Of a stretch of 64,000 bases of DNA, positions 22,336-34,253 are shown piece by piece (the first letter of the stretch is position 1; every line of letters begins with the position of its first letter). The position numbers and the translations under genes are program-made. The notes under the pieces are model-generated. The model was not told where the DNA came from, searched no databases, and was given only the letters and a program-made list of their open reading frames with translations. Source of the DNA: Pisolithus tinctorius (taxonomy: Eukaryota > Basidiomycota > Agaricomycetes > Boletales > Pisolithaceae); contig JANFAH010000018.1 of the NCBI GenBank assembly GCA_024663395.1, forward strand, positions 124,001-188,000, read 5' to 3'.

Positions 22336-24971
22336 TCACATTCGCAACCTATCCTCGTCCTCAAATAGGTCGTCAGTCATTTCGCCCTCCTCGGGCTCAG
22401 AGTCTTTAGTAGGGGGATTTCCCCTAACAGTGGATGCTCCCCCACGAGGACAGTGGGGGAGGTCATAGATGAACGCCGCAGAGGTGAACACGGAGACGAT
22501 CTGCTGATTGTCAGCCCATAAGGGCGTGTGACCCGGAGGGACCTGGTTGATGGTGCAACCAATGGCTTGAGCCTGACGCTCGTACCACTCCCTCAATCCG
22601 ACATCGCTTGGGGGGCAAGGTTTGGTGAGAGCCTTCCTCAGGGGCTCGATTTTTGCCATAACCTGAGGGTTATTCTCCCCTCCATTGGCAATGATGCCGT
22701 TGACATACTCTCAACCAGCTTGTCGAGCCCATTGTAGCGTGTCGTCAGCGTCATACACGCTGACCCTGTTAGCAGCGAGATATGCTGCGATCAAGGCCCT
22801 GTCAGCTGAGGCGGTGAACTCGCCATCCCAGGGATGTGATGCGCCTTCGACTGGGCTGACTTCTGCCCAGTCGAGGAGGGACCGATATCGTCCCCTTACC
22901 GCGAGTAGACAAGCCAATTCGCACATCCAGACATTTCGAGCCCTATGGTTCCGAGGAACTGGCACCAGGCACTCGTAAAGGAGGAACCCTCGGACGTTGC
23001 ACAGAGACAGAGGGTTGGCCTCTGCGTCGGAGTCATCTGGCCTGCTAGAAGCCCCCAGTACCCCTGGGAGCATGGCCACGAGTGTGGACTCGCCGTCTTC
23101 GCCCCAGCAAGGGCGCCTCTGCTCTTTGTCGATGAACTCCCTCCAAGCTTCAATGGAACTGTCGAGGGGAGGGGCATTCGATGGTAGCTCGGGAATGCCC
23201 CTAGACTTCCCACCAGAGGGCTTGGCCCCTTTTGCCTTGCGAGGAGGTTGTGTCCTCGTGGAGGACTGAGCTTGGGAGCTCGGCTCGGGCCTTTGTTCAG
23301 AGACCTGTTGAGTCTCATGCGGTTGAACCGCTACGTGGTTGATAAGAGCAGGAGTAGGGGTTGAACCTACATCAGATGCTGGAGTCGAGCCTGAAGGAGC
23401 ATCTGCTATCTGCTCCTGCAGTGCTGGAGCACCTCCAGAGGGGCCAGACGTAGGTGGGGGTATCCCCACAGCGGGTGCTTGTTCCTCTTCCCCTTGAGGT
23501 CAAACTGCCTTCCCCTTTTCTTTGAGGGCCTCTCTCCTCTCGCAAGATTTCTTGGAAGACCATGCAGGAGGCTTCCATTCGCTCAATGCGAGGTTGATGA
23601 CCTCATTTGACCCCAACTTGCATCTCTTCCACAAGTTGAGGTAAGTTATAAGGTCCTGCGCCTTTCAGACACAGGGAGCCTTATCCTCTGGCTCCTGTAA
23701 TGCTTTCACGTAGAGCTGGCAGATATCATCCGCGGTGTTGAAGAGGGTGATGGGCCCCAGGATGCCTCCTTCAAACCATATGGTCTCTTGCCCACTGGGA
23801 CCAGTGGGACGATGCGCAGCCTGAGGTTGCGCTTCACACTGTTGATCTTTTCGCCCTCATAGGTGTAGAGATTGTTGTTGATCCTCATGAAGAGGATCTT
23901 ATTCTTACCATCTGAGCCTTCGCCCAGACTAATCACACGATGGGGCCATTCTGTCCCATTGAACTCAGGGAACATTGTTCCCTGTGCAAGAACAGAGGGT
24001 GCTCCCTCATCCAGAGTCATCTGGACATCACTAGGGACGTCCGGAAAGCCGACAGCATGGTCGGTCATCATCACATCCTCCGTAGGAGGATGGTGAGGCC
24101 ATCCGTGCTGCGACGAGGGTTGCTCCCTCGAAACATGAGAACCAGCAGGCTTTGCCTGCACCCTCCCCCCAGAAACAAACGTCGCAGTGGGGAGGGCCAT
24201 CTGGGACATCAAGGGACCAGCTCCAGGCTGGTCGAGAATGCGGTGGTCAGGGCCACCAAGGGACGCAACTCATGCACATTCAAAATCCCGCACCTCCTGC
24301 TCGACCGACGTGGGAGCTGGAAATGGACGACGAAGCTCATCGATTTTGTCTTGTAATTGACGAATCTCGTCATCACAGTCGTTGAGGTCGTCCTCAAGGT
24401 ATGCAATGCGACGATGCATGTCATCGTATGGGGAACGGCGGACAATGCGTGCAGCTTCGTCTGTGAGGTTGAATATTGCAGGAGTGAGACCTGCTTCAGA
24501 GAGGGCCATGCCCTGGGAGACATGCAACGCGTAAGCATTGCACGTCATGCAACTGGAATCGTGATGCCGGATGAATGGCAGTTGTGGGTGGCACACCCAG
24601 AAAGGTCCTCGAGGGCATTTGTCGCGATGATCATCATGCTCTCGAGACGAGGCACATGACGACGCAACGGATGGGGAGTGAGCATGCTTCCGGCCACTGC
24701 TGACCATACACGTGCTGTGCTGAGCAGCAGGGGATGGCGAGCAAGGAGCCTCGCTATCAGGTCGTGCGCCTTGACGTGCAGAGAGCTCACCACAATCGCG
24801 CATGGCTGACTCCCTGCGAGAACAGCGCAGGGATGGCTGGGGGGAGCGCGAGCTCCAGGTACTGCGACGATTATCGCAGGAAGACATTCTGGACAGTTGG
24901 TTGTGTTGGAAAAAGGCGGTGCTACGAAGTGGTACGAGTGAGGAAGAAGCAAGAATAAAAAAGGAGGGCAC
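22336..24971 (-). pseudogene. Extra ORF downstream of chromovirus pol, unknown function
   Basis: The reading runs from about 24971 to a stop at 22336, about 870 codons, on the same strand as pol. The first part (24971-23780) and second part (about 23770-22336) are in different frames, joined by one indel near 23770-23790. In-frame TGAs at 24270, 23665, 23500 and 22711 all fit CGA. Visible features: a His/Cys-bearing segment, a coiled coil (YLEDDLNDCDDEIRQLQDKI), a charged, Pro-rich middle, then a globular-looking region (WREFIDKEQRRPCWGED, LCNVRGFLLYECLVPVP, YVNGIIANGGE). No capsid, envelope or enzyme motif was found. The amino-acid texture is that of a real protein in every part. It resembles fungal hypothetical proteins I have seen; its role in the element is unknown. 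Confidence 0.7.
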
Positions 24972-25198
24972 AAGGCGTAATTAAAAAACTTAAGTAATAC
25001 TCGACATAGAAAAAAAAAACACGTGAACGAGGAGTGATTGGCGGGTGGCTACGTTATACTATCTACCTTTGACAGAATGTGGTGTTGGGTTATTTTTAGG
25101 CTTTTGATCTTTATCTTTGTTATTTTTATTTTTATTTGACTTTGTTTTTTCTCTGAGTCTGTTTGGTTCCATTAGTAGTACACGACTACTCATAGTCA

Positions 25199-28100
25199 CT
25201 ATGTGGCTACTATGCGTTCTCGCGTATCCTGTGCCTTGCGAGGCAACTGGCGTATATTCCACACGCCTTGAAGTTCGAGGTACCTGTCTAGGGCCTCGAG
25301 CTTCTTGCAGTGGGACGTCAGTTCCCATGTGGAGTCTCCCAGATTCCACTTAACAAGGAATTCTACCTTGTTTCCAGACCACCGGTGGGCGAGTACTTCG
25401 TCCACTATCCATTCGTCGTTGTCAGTTGTACCGATGTCGTAGAAGGTGTGTGCATCACATCGTGGAAATAGTAAGTCGTCGTTTGGCTCATACTTGCGCA
25501 GAAGCCCAACGTGAAACGTTGGGTGTATGCGTCTCGCTCTTAGCTGCTCTGGCAGCTCGAGCGCATATGTATCGCTTGCGCTTTCACAGCATAGAACCTT
25601 CATCGGCCCGATGAATCTTGGCACGAGCTTACAAGCTCGTCCTTTGGGCATGGTCAGGTTCTTCGTGGAGAGATACACCAGGTCTCCAACTCGAAGGTGA
25701 GTTCCTTTTGCTCGTTTCTTGTTGGCATGGTATGTCTGCACCACCCTACTCTCGATTATGGCATCATGCGCCATTTCTAAATTGTCCAGTGCTTGTCAGA
25801 CGAACGTCCTTACTCCTGGGGACGACGTAGTCGTCCCTTTCTTGATGCGTTGCATCATTACGGGCATATGTCCGTAGTTCAGTTTGAATGGGGCGAACCC
25901 CATAGAACTGTTGATGCTCGAGTTTATTGCAAACTCGACCATTGGCAGCTTCGACACCCAATCCCTCTGGTCCAGACAGACCATTGACTGTAGCATCTGC
26001 GCTACATTGCATATGGCTCGTTCGGACGCGCTGTCTGTCTGCAGGTGGAATGCAGTTGACATTAGGAGCTTTGCTCCTAACATTCTGTGCGTCTCACGCC
26101 AGAACATCGACGTAAATTTTGTGTCTCTGTCCGAGACGATTGTCTCTGGTAGCCCATGTAAGCGGGCTATTTCTTTTATGAATATCCATGCGAGTTCTGA
26201 AGCTCACACCGTCGTCTTCACCGGTATCAGGTGTATCATGGATGTCAGATGGCATAGGACTACCCACAGGTAGTCGTACCCTTCACTCGGTGGGAATGGT
26301 CCCACAAAGTCCATTGCTATCGACCCCCATGGTCGTCTCAGCACAGGTAGGCTGTGCAGTAGTCCTGGAGGCCGCTGATTGTCGGCCTTCGTTTCCTGAC
26401 AGATGGGGCAGGTTCTGCAAAACCTGTCCACTTCTTGACTGAGCTTTGGCCACCAGTACCACCTGCGGATATAGTCCACCGTTCTCTGGGATCCAAAATG
26501 TCCCAGCGTCCTGTGCGCCTGGTCTACAACCCGTGCAATAATGTCATCATTTTTGTACTTTGCATGAGGAAGGCACAACACTTCCTCTCCACCACGATTT
26601 TTCATGTAAAGCAGACTGTCTCTTTCCTCAAACTGAGGGTGATGTGACAGTTGCACTAGTATCTTCACGAGCATAGGCTCATTCTTGTATCCCTTACGGA
26701 TGGTGTCCAGGAATTCTGGTGCATCTCTGTAGGTTATTGGCAAGGTTCGTGAGGCCTCAGCGGATTCGAATATCGATGGATCCTCTTCCGCAATTGCAAG
26801 AGGAGCATCCTCGTCGTTCCTTTCTGCAGCCGAGGCCATCTCCTGAGCCTCCAGGATGCGGTTTTCCCATTTTTCCTTTAGCTGGTTACTCTTACGAAGA
26901 GTCCCTTCCTGTTCTTCCATCGCTGATAGTCTCAGCTCTTGCCATCTGTCCTGAGGGAGATCATCTCCCTCTGGGTCCAGGCATATGTCGGCATTTGCCC
27001 ACTCGACGTTCTCGTCGGAGACGTTGTCTCCTCCTTCCTCCTCATAGTAATGGGATAGGCAATCCACCACTTGGTTTTCTGAGCCCTTGGCATATACTAT
27101 GTTCGCGTCAAAGCGCGACATATAATCTATCCACCGGACCTGTCGGCTCAACAGTTTTCATTGGGTTTTGAGGTATCCCAGGGCCTCATGATCTGTCACT
27201 ATCGTGAACTTAAACCCAAGGAGTTTATCCTCCCATTTTAGTAACGCTTCAATTATTGCGAGGGTCTCTCGCTCAAAGGTCCTATAGTTTTGTTGGGCAT
27301 CGCTCAGTTTTTTTGACATGAAACCTGCTGGTCAGCAGGTCTTCCATTCGGGTCCTTGCCTGTACAGTGCACCCACTCCGTAGAGTGATGCGTTGCAGAC
27401 GAGCCATATTGGCTCTTCCTTCCTTGGATCTATCAGCTGCAGTACTGGGTATTTGCAAGCCAGGTCCTTAATCATCTGGAAGCATCAGTCGTGGATTTCC
27501 CTCCACAGGAACGGATGTCCATTCCTTTGTATTCCAGTTAGTGGCGTCGTGTATGCTGAAATATCTGGCATAAACTGTGCCAGGTATTCTACGAGGCCAA
27601 CGAACCGTTGAACCTCGTTGAGTGACTTAGGTACTCTCCAGTTCCTAATTCGAGACATCTTGTCTCTATCTGCATGCACACCCTTGGCATCGATTATGTG
27701 CCCAAGACAGTCGAGTTTCTCGGCATATAAGTTGCACTTCTCTCTTTCGAGGAAGAAGTCGGCCTGACATAGTGTTTTAAACACTATCTGGAGGTGCTGC
27801 TCGTGCTCCTCCAGTGTATCGCTGTAGACGAATATATCGTCGAGATAGACGTATACAAAACGTCCTATGTGATCTCTAAAGATCACAGTCATAAGGCATT
27901 GAAACATCGCAGGGGCATTACAATCCCCCTGCTGCATGACTTGGCTTATAAAAGTGCCGTAAATCGTTGAGAAGGCTGTCTTCCAGACGTCTTCAGGCTC
28001 GATGTGTACCTGTTCGTATGCATTCGACAAGTCGATCTTTGAGCAATACTTTGCTCTTGCAACGTCCATCCTGATCTGGTCCTGATCAGGGAAGGGAGTT

Positions 28101-28440
28101 ACATCCCTTATTGTATTTTCATTTCTTTTACAACAGTCAATGACTGTTCGTAGTTTGCCATTCTTCTTTGGTATACACAGCATGGGTGCGGCTTGTGGGA
28201 CACTTTTTAGCACCCACCACTCCGCGTCTGTGTACTGACGGATTTTATCCGACAACTGTTGCTTTAGCACGTCAGCGCAACGAGGCAAGTGGTACGAGTA
28301 CTGCTTATCCTCGTTGATCAGGGGAATCCTGTGGTTTACCTCCCGTAAAGGAGGTAATTTCGGTTCGACACCTTCGAACCTTCGTCTAAACTTTTCGAAC
28401 CATCACTCCCTTAGGCAAGGTATATCTTTGTCCCCAACGT
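25199..28440 (-). pseudogene. Chromovirus pol: RT, RNase H, integrase, chromodomain
   Basis: One minus-strand frame carries the enzyme. RT includes LRTVIDCCKRN, YCSKIDLSNAYEQV and YLDD at 27836-27847. RNase H includes FERETLAIIEALLKWEDKL and IVTDHEALGYLK. Integrase has an HHCC finger (GHFGSQRT...CRTCPIC), AMDFVGPFP, IVSDRDTKFTS and ERAICNVAQML. A chromodomain closes the protein (IVDEVLAHRW, VEFLVKWNLGDSTWE). TGA codons at 28403, 27485, 27332, 27158, 26204 and 25796 interrupt it; each sits where arginine CGA fits. Frameshifts are absent, so damage is limited to point mutations. The chromodomain suggests targeted integration into heterochromatin, as known for chromoviruses. Confidence 0.93.
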
Positions 28441-28551
28441 TCTTTTTTGTATTGGTTTTATTACTGCGAGTGTAGGCTCGCTTTTCGACTCTAACCGCCC
28501 TCCCCCCAGCAAGCCCTCATGAGGCTGTGACAGCCTCGCAGGGCGTGCTAG

Positions 28552-30615
28552 TCATTTGTTCGAGGAGGAGGTGGCTTTAGGGGGGCGTGAGTGCCCCTCT
28601 CTGGCAACCTCAGGCTCTGTGAGCATGAGGACCTTTTCGCCTGGGATCGTCATTGACTTTTCAGCGAAGTCGAGCACTACTTTGTGCTGCCTAAGGAACG
28701 GGATTCCTAGAATACAGTCGTAGCGATCGATATTAGCCACATCGAAATAACAGTCGGTCTGTTGGTGGCCCATCTTTATCATGGAGAGTCCTCCATGTGT
28801 AATTTTTGATTGGCTACCTATGCAGCCCAATTGCAGCATAAGCTGCTGATCGAGCAGAAACACTTTCATCTTTGTGACCTTGGCGAAAGCTGGGCTCACA
28901 AAGTTTCCAGTGCTTCCAGTGTCAATCATCGTGTAGGCTTTACAGCCGTTTATGACAGTATCTACCGTTACACACATGCGCAATTCTGGTGTAATTCGCA
29001 GGCGGGTTCCTGCTTCCTGCTTAGTATGCATTGCATACCGAAAAGTGTGCATCAGCGGCTTTGCTATCGGTTGCAAATCCATTGCAGCCATACGTGGATT
29101 ATCACGGATGCGGTGTTCCTCGATGATTATATCTCCATGTGGTGTTTCCACCACCATATCATCGGGGTATATCCTGACTTCATTGTTATTTGGGTTAGGC
29201 CAACTTATGTGACACTCAGTTGCACAGAGCTGATCATATAGCTCCCCAGGAATATCATTCCTGGTCGGCGCAGTTGTGCGCAAGCGTTGGATATCACACA
29301 ATGCTTGTATCCACTGTGCTTCGAGGGACCTGATGTGATTAGCCATCGTATGTATTGCACACCGAATGCGATCGATGTTCATACTGTGCCCCTCCATTTG
29401 GGCGTGGTCGCAATCTTCCCAGCCCCTATTGTACTCACGGAACGCGAGTTGCACAGGGAACTGCAGTGCGATGGTGAGCGAGGTATTCTCCTCAGCTACA
29501 GCCTCGTCAATGTGTTCCCTGCATTGTTGGCATTTGGGGCAATGCTCAGAGTGAGTAGCTCCATAAACCGGTGACCAAGTCCAGGTCCCACCTGTGATTT
29601 CAGGTCGTTCTGCTTGACGAGGGTCTAGATCCATCTCGTCTTCATTTATTCTGAGCGATGCACTTCTTACTATATCGTCCTCTTCTCGGGAGGAGGTCAG
29701 GTGCTCTACCGTCCCGTCTCTATTTATCCACACCATTCCCCATGGTGTTTCGATGACCACTGCATCTGGATATATTCGGACATTAGGGGTCATTACACTC
29801 TGCAACTGTAGATCGATCATAGTGTTCCCCAAGGGCTCATCCAATGTTAATTGGGGTTGAGCCGCATGACGCACATCTTCGCGTGCTATCGATATCTCTC
29901 GAAGGGCATCCCTTCGATGTCCTTCCATACACCAGAGGCGATATGCTAGTAGGTGAAGGGCCATCCTAGTGTGCCACGCACTGATATTTGGTGTCTCCAT
30001 CGGAGCACGCCTTCCATTCTCCCTACCCCTTTCGTATTCCCGTCATGCATGATTCTTGTTATTTGCGAGAACCCTGACCAGAGACGGATTACCGTTTAGT
30101 AGCCCTTCAGCTACGTGATCCACTCGGTGGCTACACTCGTCACATGCGAACTCGTGTACAGCTCCGTATAGGTCCGACCAATCCCATCGCTCAGTATCTT
30201 GTACCGTGTTGGGCATAGATCCGGTCGATCCATTTTCAGTTTGTGGGGCATCATTACCTGGACTGTCTTCTTGTATCAGAGGGTCATCCTCTTGCATCGA
30301 GGCATCGTCCTCAGAGGGCATCTGCCCTTCCTGAACTTCTGCACGTATTGACACACAATAGACCACCTCTTCCTCAAGAGGTTCATCTTCGGGATTCATT
30401 GCACCAAAATACGCTACTGGCTCATCTTCCTTGTCTACCTCCGAGTACGTCTTGAGAGTATCAATAAGTTCGTCGGGTTCTACCAACTCTGTATTTTTGG
30501 GGGTAACCTCTGTAGTTCCCTCATATGCCTGTACCTCCTCATTGTTGTCAGGGTTGTCCGGCACTTCCTCTACTTTGTCCTCTACGCATGCATGTTCATG
30601 CTCTGTGTCCTCTCG
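28552..30615 (-). pseudogene. Chromovirus protease-containing ORF
   Basis: This frame overlaps the end of gag in another frame and stops before RT. Its N-terminal half is acidic (EVQAYEGTTEV, DEPLEEEVVYC) and its middle holds two copies of a C-x2-C type segment (ACDECSHRVDH and HCPKCQQCREHID). The C-terminal 150 residues are a retropepsin domain (YTMIDTGSTGNFV, CILGIPFLRQHKVVLDF). A TGA at 30043-30045 fits CGA. The protease is in a different frame from both gag and RT, which could mean two compensating indels or real frameshifting; I cannot decide. Confidence 0.8.
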
Positions 30616-32698
30616 GACATTGACTGCATATAGCCACGGCTTTGCCTTTATCCTTGCAAGGAAGGGGACAACTCGGCGCCATGTGGCCTTCTCTGTTACA
30701 ATTGTAGCAGGTGATACCTGTTAGAAACTTCTGGGGTTGCTTCCCCCTGTCATATGAGCGATTCTGCTCTTTCTGACAAGATTGATGGTCTGAGCCATCC
30801 CTCTTTATGAATTTATTCCCCTTTGAGGGGGGATTCGTCTTTCGTCGATAAAGGGTGTCCCCTTTCTTTATGTACTTAAAGTTCTCAGTTGTTGGAGAGT
30901 TATGATTGCCCTTCCTCCCGTGTGAGTGCGAACCACTTCGTCCTTGGAAGGATTTCCCTCCAGGGCCGGTGTGGCTCGATCTCATATGCATATTTATCGC
31001 TTTTTGCACAGTTTCCATGCGGCGCACTTCTTCGAGGATCTCCTCGATTGTCAAGTGTTCAGCAGAAATTCCGCAAGCTTCAAATATACTCTTGATTATC
31101 GTATGCGGTAATCCACGCAAGAACTTCCTCCAGAATGAATAATCATCTGGAGGTTGCACCATTCGGTGTGCGCAACGTTTTAGGTTGTTGTAGAATGCGA
31201 GAGCCCCTTTCTCGTATTCATATCTTGTGCGGTCGAACTCCTCGAGGTCATTCTGGCCTTTATATTTCCCTGGCTTTGGGACACCCATGGCTTTAACCTC
31301 TGGTCCCAATTGTCCTGTGGGCTGGCCCACTTGTTCCCAGATATGCTGAGCATACCTGTGTTGCATGTAGTCGATATACCTTGTATTTCCCAGGGTGAAT
31401 CCCCTTAAATAATTAGGTCGATTTCTCTGACCTCCTACAGGGCCTCCCCCATGACCTCCACAACCATAATGATCATCGTCATCTTTGTCATCAGAGGGGA
31501 GATCCCCTCCAGGGAAGCCACCTCCTGGTGGGCCTCCCCTATGATTCCTTCCTTCGGGGGGACCGTCCCTTGGTGGTCCATTCCCTCATCCCAGATAGGG
31601 ACGTCCGTGCTCTTCATTCCTTCGTGGGGGGTTCCAATCCTCCCCATCACTATCTCCGTCACCGTCAGGGGGTCCTCCGTCATCCAGAGGTCCACCTCCG
31701 ACTGCGTTCCTTGCTGCAATAGCACGGTCTCGTGCCATCTGATGGAGGATGGCTGTTCCTCTTCTAGTTCCATACATATGGCAAATGATGTCTGAGTCTC
31801 ACCCAGACAGATATGCCGGTCGATTTGGCATACTAGGAGTGAGGCCGCTCCTGTTGCCTCTGCTTCTGACTGGGGCACTAACGCTTCGCCCTGTTGGTAG
31901 CCTTCCTGGGGTTAAATACCCCTGTGTTGAACGGTGTTCTCATTCATTTGTATGGATTTCTCTCGAGGCAGGTCTGTCCTGCAGGGCAGGGGTGGTTACC
32001 TCTTCCCTCTTTGTTGCTGTCCTAGTGTCTGGGCTGCTAGCCCTACTAGTTTGTTCCTCGAGGTTCTCAATTGTGAGCGCTCGTCTGATATGCTCTATCA
32101 TATTGGCGTGATGCTTGCCTGGGTCTATCCTGTGGTTATGGAAGCTTTCGGGTCCATACCCATAGTCTCTCCATTGCTGCTGGATATTTTCCAGAAATTC
32201 ATTCATAGCTGCTAAGGCTACCCGAGGATCGAGAGGAACTTCCTCGTCAAGTTCTCTCATTGAAGGCACCTCGCCTTCAATGTATACTCGACTTAAGGGG
32301 TTCTCGATATCCTGAGGATTGTTCGGGTTTTGCATCACCCGTGAGTTCTCTAATTCGGACAGTTGAGGAGTCAATGGACTCATCACTTCGACGAATACCT
32401 CTGCCAGGCTCGCTTCCCTCATACCTCTCTCAGTACTTTCTTCCATTGTTACTGACGCTTGGAACTCTCTGGGCATGGGCGCTTCGTTTTCGGGCTGCAT
32501 AGTGCCCGCTTCTTGATTAGCACCCTGCGCTATGATCCTTGAGGTTGGATCCTCTTTTTGTTTCTTTTTCTTATCCTTTCGGACCTCAGGAGGTCCTTTT
32601 TCCTTCTGACGATTATTTTTCTCTGGAGGGGGTTCACCCCCTCCGTCGGGCAGTTTAGTCGCCGTTGCTCTTGCGTAAGAGCGGGTTGTGTGTGTCAT
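30596..32698 (-). pseudogene. Chromovirus gag
   Basis: It starts at ATG 32698 (MTHTTRSYARATATK), only 31 bases after its 5' LTR. It is a Lys/Glu-rich N-terminal region followed by a Gly/Asp/Pro-rich segment (GGPPDGDGDSDGED). The capsid-like core (31366-30900, LEEFDRTRYEYEKGALAFYN, DYSFWRKFLRGLP) is followed by a zinc knuckle (CYNCNREGHMAPSC) near 30720. All parts share one frame. TGAs at 31940, 31799 and 31586 fit CGA. Near 30660 the frame used by the next ORF takes over, probably through an indel. Confidence 0.88.
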
Positions 32699-32729
32699 TG
32701 CGAATACTCGTTAACGCACTTCAAAAAAT

Positions 32730-32926
32730 TGTAAGGTTGTAGTGGAATTGCCTCAAGCTCACACACACGAAGTGTACTGTATGGTATTCGCACAGTAAGA
32801 CATAGAGACAAAAAAGATTCTTTCTATAATTTTCGAGGCAATACTTATATACGAGGAGGCATGTGATACCAAGGTATCACATGCCCATACTAAGTAGCTA
32901 CTATGTTCGGGGTATAACCCCTAACA
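32730..32926 (-). repeat. Chromovirus LTR (its 5' LTR), 197 bp
   Basis: Same length and ends as 21921-22117. The five CpG-related differences from the partner are at CACACA/CACACG, TACTG/TACCG, TTCGC/TTCAC and GACAT/GATGT; the last implies an ancestral GACGT that lost its CpG in opposite ways. One A/T difference remains. The right flank is the TCCAC duplication. Confidence 0.95.
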
Positions 32927-34236
32927 TCCACGGCATCAACTATACTGAGACATTTGTGCCCATTACAAAGTTTGCTACTATCTGGACCTTGCTAGCCCTC
33001 ACCACTAAGTGCAATCTCAAAGTCCACCAGATGGATGTTAAATCTGCCTTCTTGAATGGATTGCTAGATGAGGAAATTTATCTCCACCCTCCTCTGGGCT
33101 TCCCTCCTGATGGCGACACAGTCTGGCACCTTCTACAAGCCCTCTATGGACTTAAACAAGCACCCAAGTCATGGTATACTTGTCTGTGAACTGTCTTCAA
33201 ATCCCTAGGCTTCACTTGAAGCCAAGCTGACCACAGCCTTTTCTTCAAGGTCGAAAATGGCATTCTAATTATAGTTGCCATTTATGTAGATGACAAACTT
33301 ATACTTTTGAGGTGCTGTGCCACCATTGAGCGTGTGAAAGCTAGGCTTTCACAGGAGTATGAGATGAAGGATTTGGGTGAGGTGCATTGGATCTTGGGGA
33401 TGGAGATACTCTGAGATTGTGATAAAGGGATTTTACAACTACCACAAAAAAGGTACATCAAGGGTATTCTCGAGTGTTTTGGAATGAGTGAGGGACATTC
33501 TGTCTCTATGCTGATCAAACCTAACCTTAAACTCGAGAAGCTAGAAATTCTGGAGGTGAATGTTAAGTTGTATCAGAGTGTGCTTGGAACCCTCATGTAT
33601 GCAATGCTGGCCACTAGGCCAGACCTTGCCTTCGCTATTGGTGTCCTTAGTCACCATGCTGCCTGTCCTGGGCATGAGCACTTCACCATGCTAAAGTGCA
33701 TCTTTTGTTATCTGTAATGCACTCCCAGTGCCTGTCTCACCTATACATGAGACTTGAATGCACAGGCAATCAGGTATGTTGATGCAGACTGGGCAGCTGA
33801 TATAAACGACTGCTGTTCTGTTACTGGCTATGTATTCACTCTTTGTGGTGGTGCTGTCAGCTGGTCATCAAAGAAGCAGCCTTCTGTCACTCTCTTGAGT
33901 ACAGAAGCAGAGTACATGGCTGCATGTGCAGCTACCAAGGAAGCTGTTTGGATACAGACTCTCATTGTTGAACTTGAGACTGCCTTGTCATCTGATCCCA
34001 CTCCTCTCCTTATCGACAATCAGTCTGCTATCTCATTAGCCCAAAATGCAATGTTCCACAACCACACCAAGCACATCACTATTCATCACCACTTCATATG
34101 AGAGAAGGTGGACTCTGGAGAAGTCATTGTTGACTATGTGCCTACTGGTGATCAGGTAGCCAATGTCTTGACCAAGGGTCTTTCCAGGGAGAAGCATATT
34201 TGTTTCTCTCAAGCCATGGGTATTATTTTCTCTTAA
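32927..34236 (+). pseudogene. Copia reverse transcriptase and RNase H (3' half of polyprotein)
   Basis: It continues the Copia RT after the nested element (GINYTETFVPITKFATIW, HQMDVKSAFLNG, ALYGLKQAPKSWYTCL). YVDD is at about 33288, LGMEIL and RPDLAFAIGVLS follow, then RNase H (YVDADWAADIND, LSTEAEYMAACAATKEAVW) and the C-terminal VANVLTKGLSREKH. Stops interrupt the frame at 33187, about 33217, about 33412, 33715 (TAA), 33751 and 34099. Except the TAA, they are TGA where CGA fits. No frameshift was seen in this half. Confidence 0.92.
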
Positions 34237-34253
34237 TTCACTGACTGTACTCA

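Larger units (their letters stand above)
21921..32926 (-). mobile_element. Nested chromodomain Ty3/Gypsy element (11,006 bp) with paired LTRs and TSD
   Basis: LTRs of 197 bp lie at 21921-22117 and 32730-32926, both TG...CA. TCCAC is duplicated at 21916-21920 and 32927-32931. Removing the element rejoins the Copia RT frame. Genes run on the minus strand: gag, protease ORF, RT-RNase H-integrase-chromodomain, then an extra ORF before the 3' LTR. The LTRs differ at six bases, of which five lie in four CpG-type changes, so it is young compared with its host element. Fourteen in-frame TGA codons can be placed, all where CGA fits. Internal DNA is still CpG-rich. Confidence 0.95.

Noticed and set aside
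22054..33189. Identical peptides at the starts of two frames near 22054 and 32863
   Set aside because: They are translations of the two chromovirus LTRs; the second frame simply runs from the LTR into Copia RT.
1149..34236. Reassigned TGA codon (alternative genetic code) explaining in-frame TGAs
   Set aside because: The membrane-protein gene ends at TGA in the expected place, the NLR frame has no internal TGA, and the TGAs occur only where CGA arginine fits inside decayed repeats.
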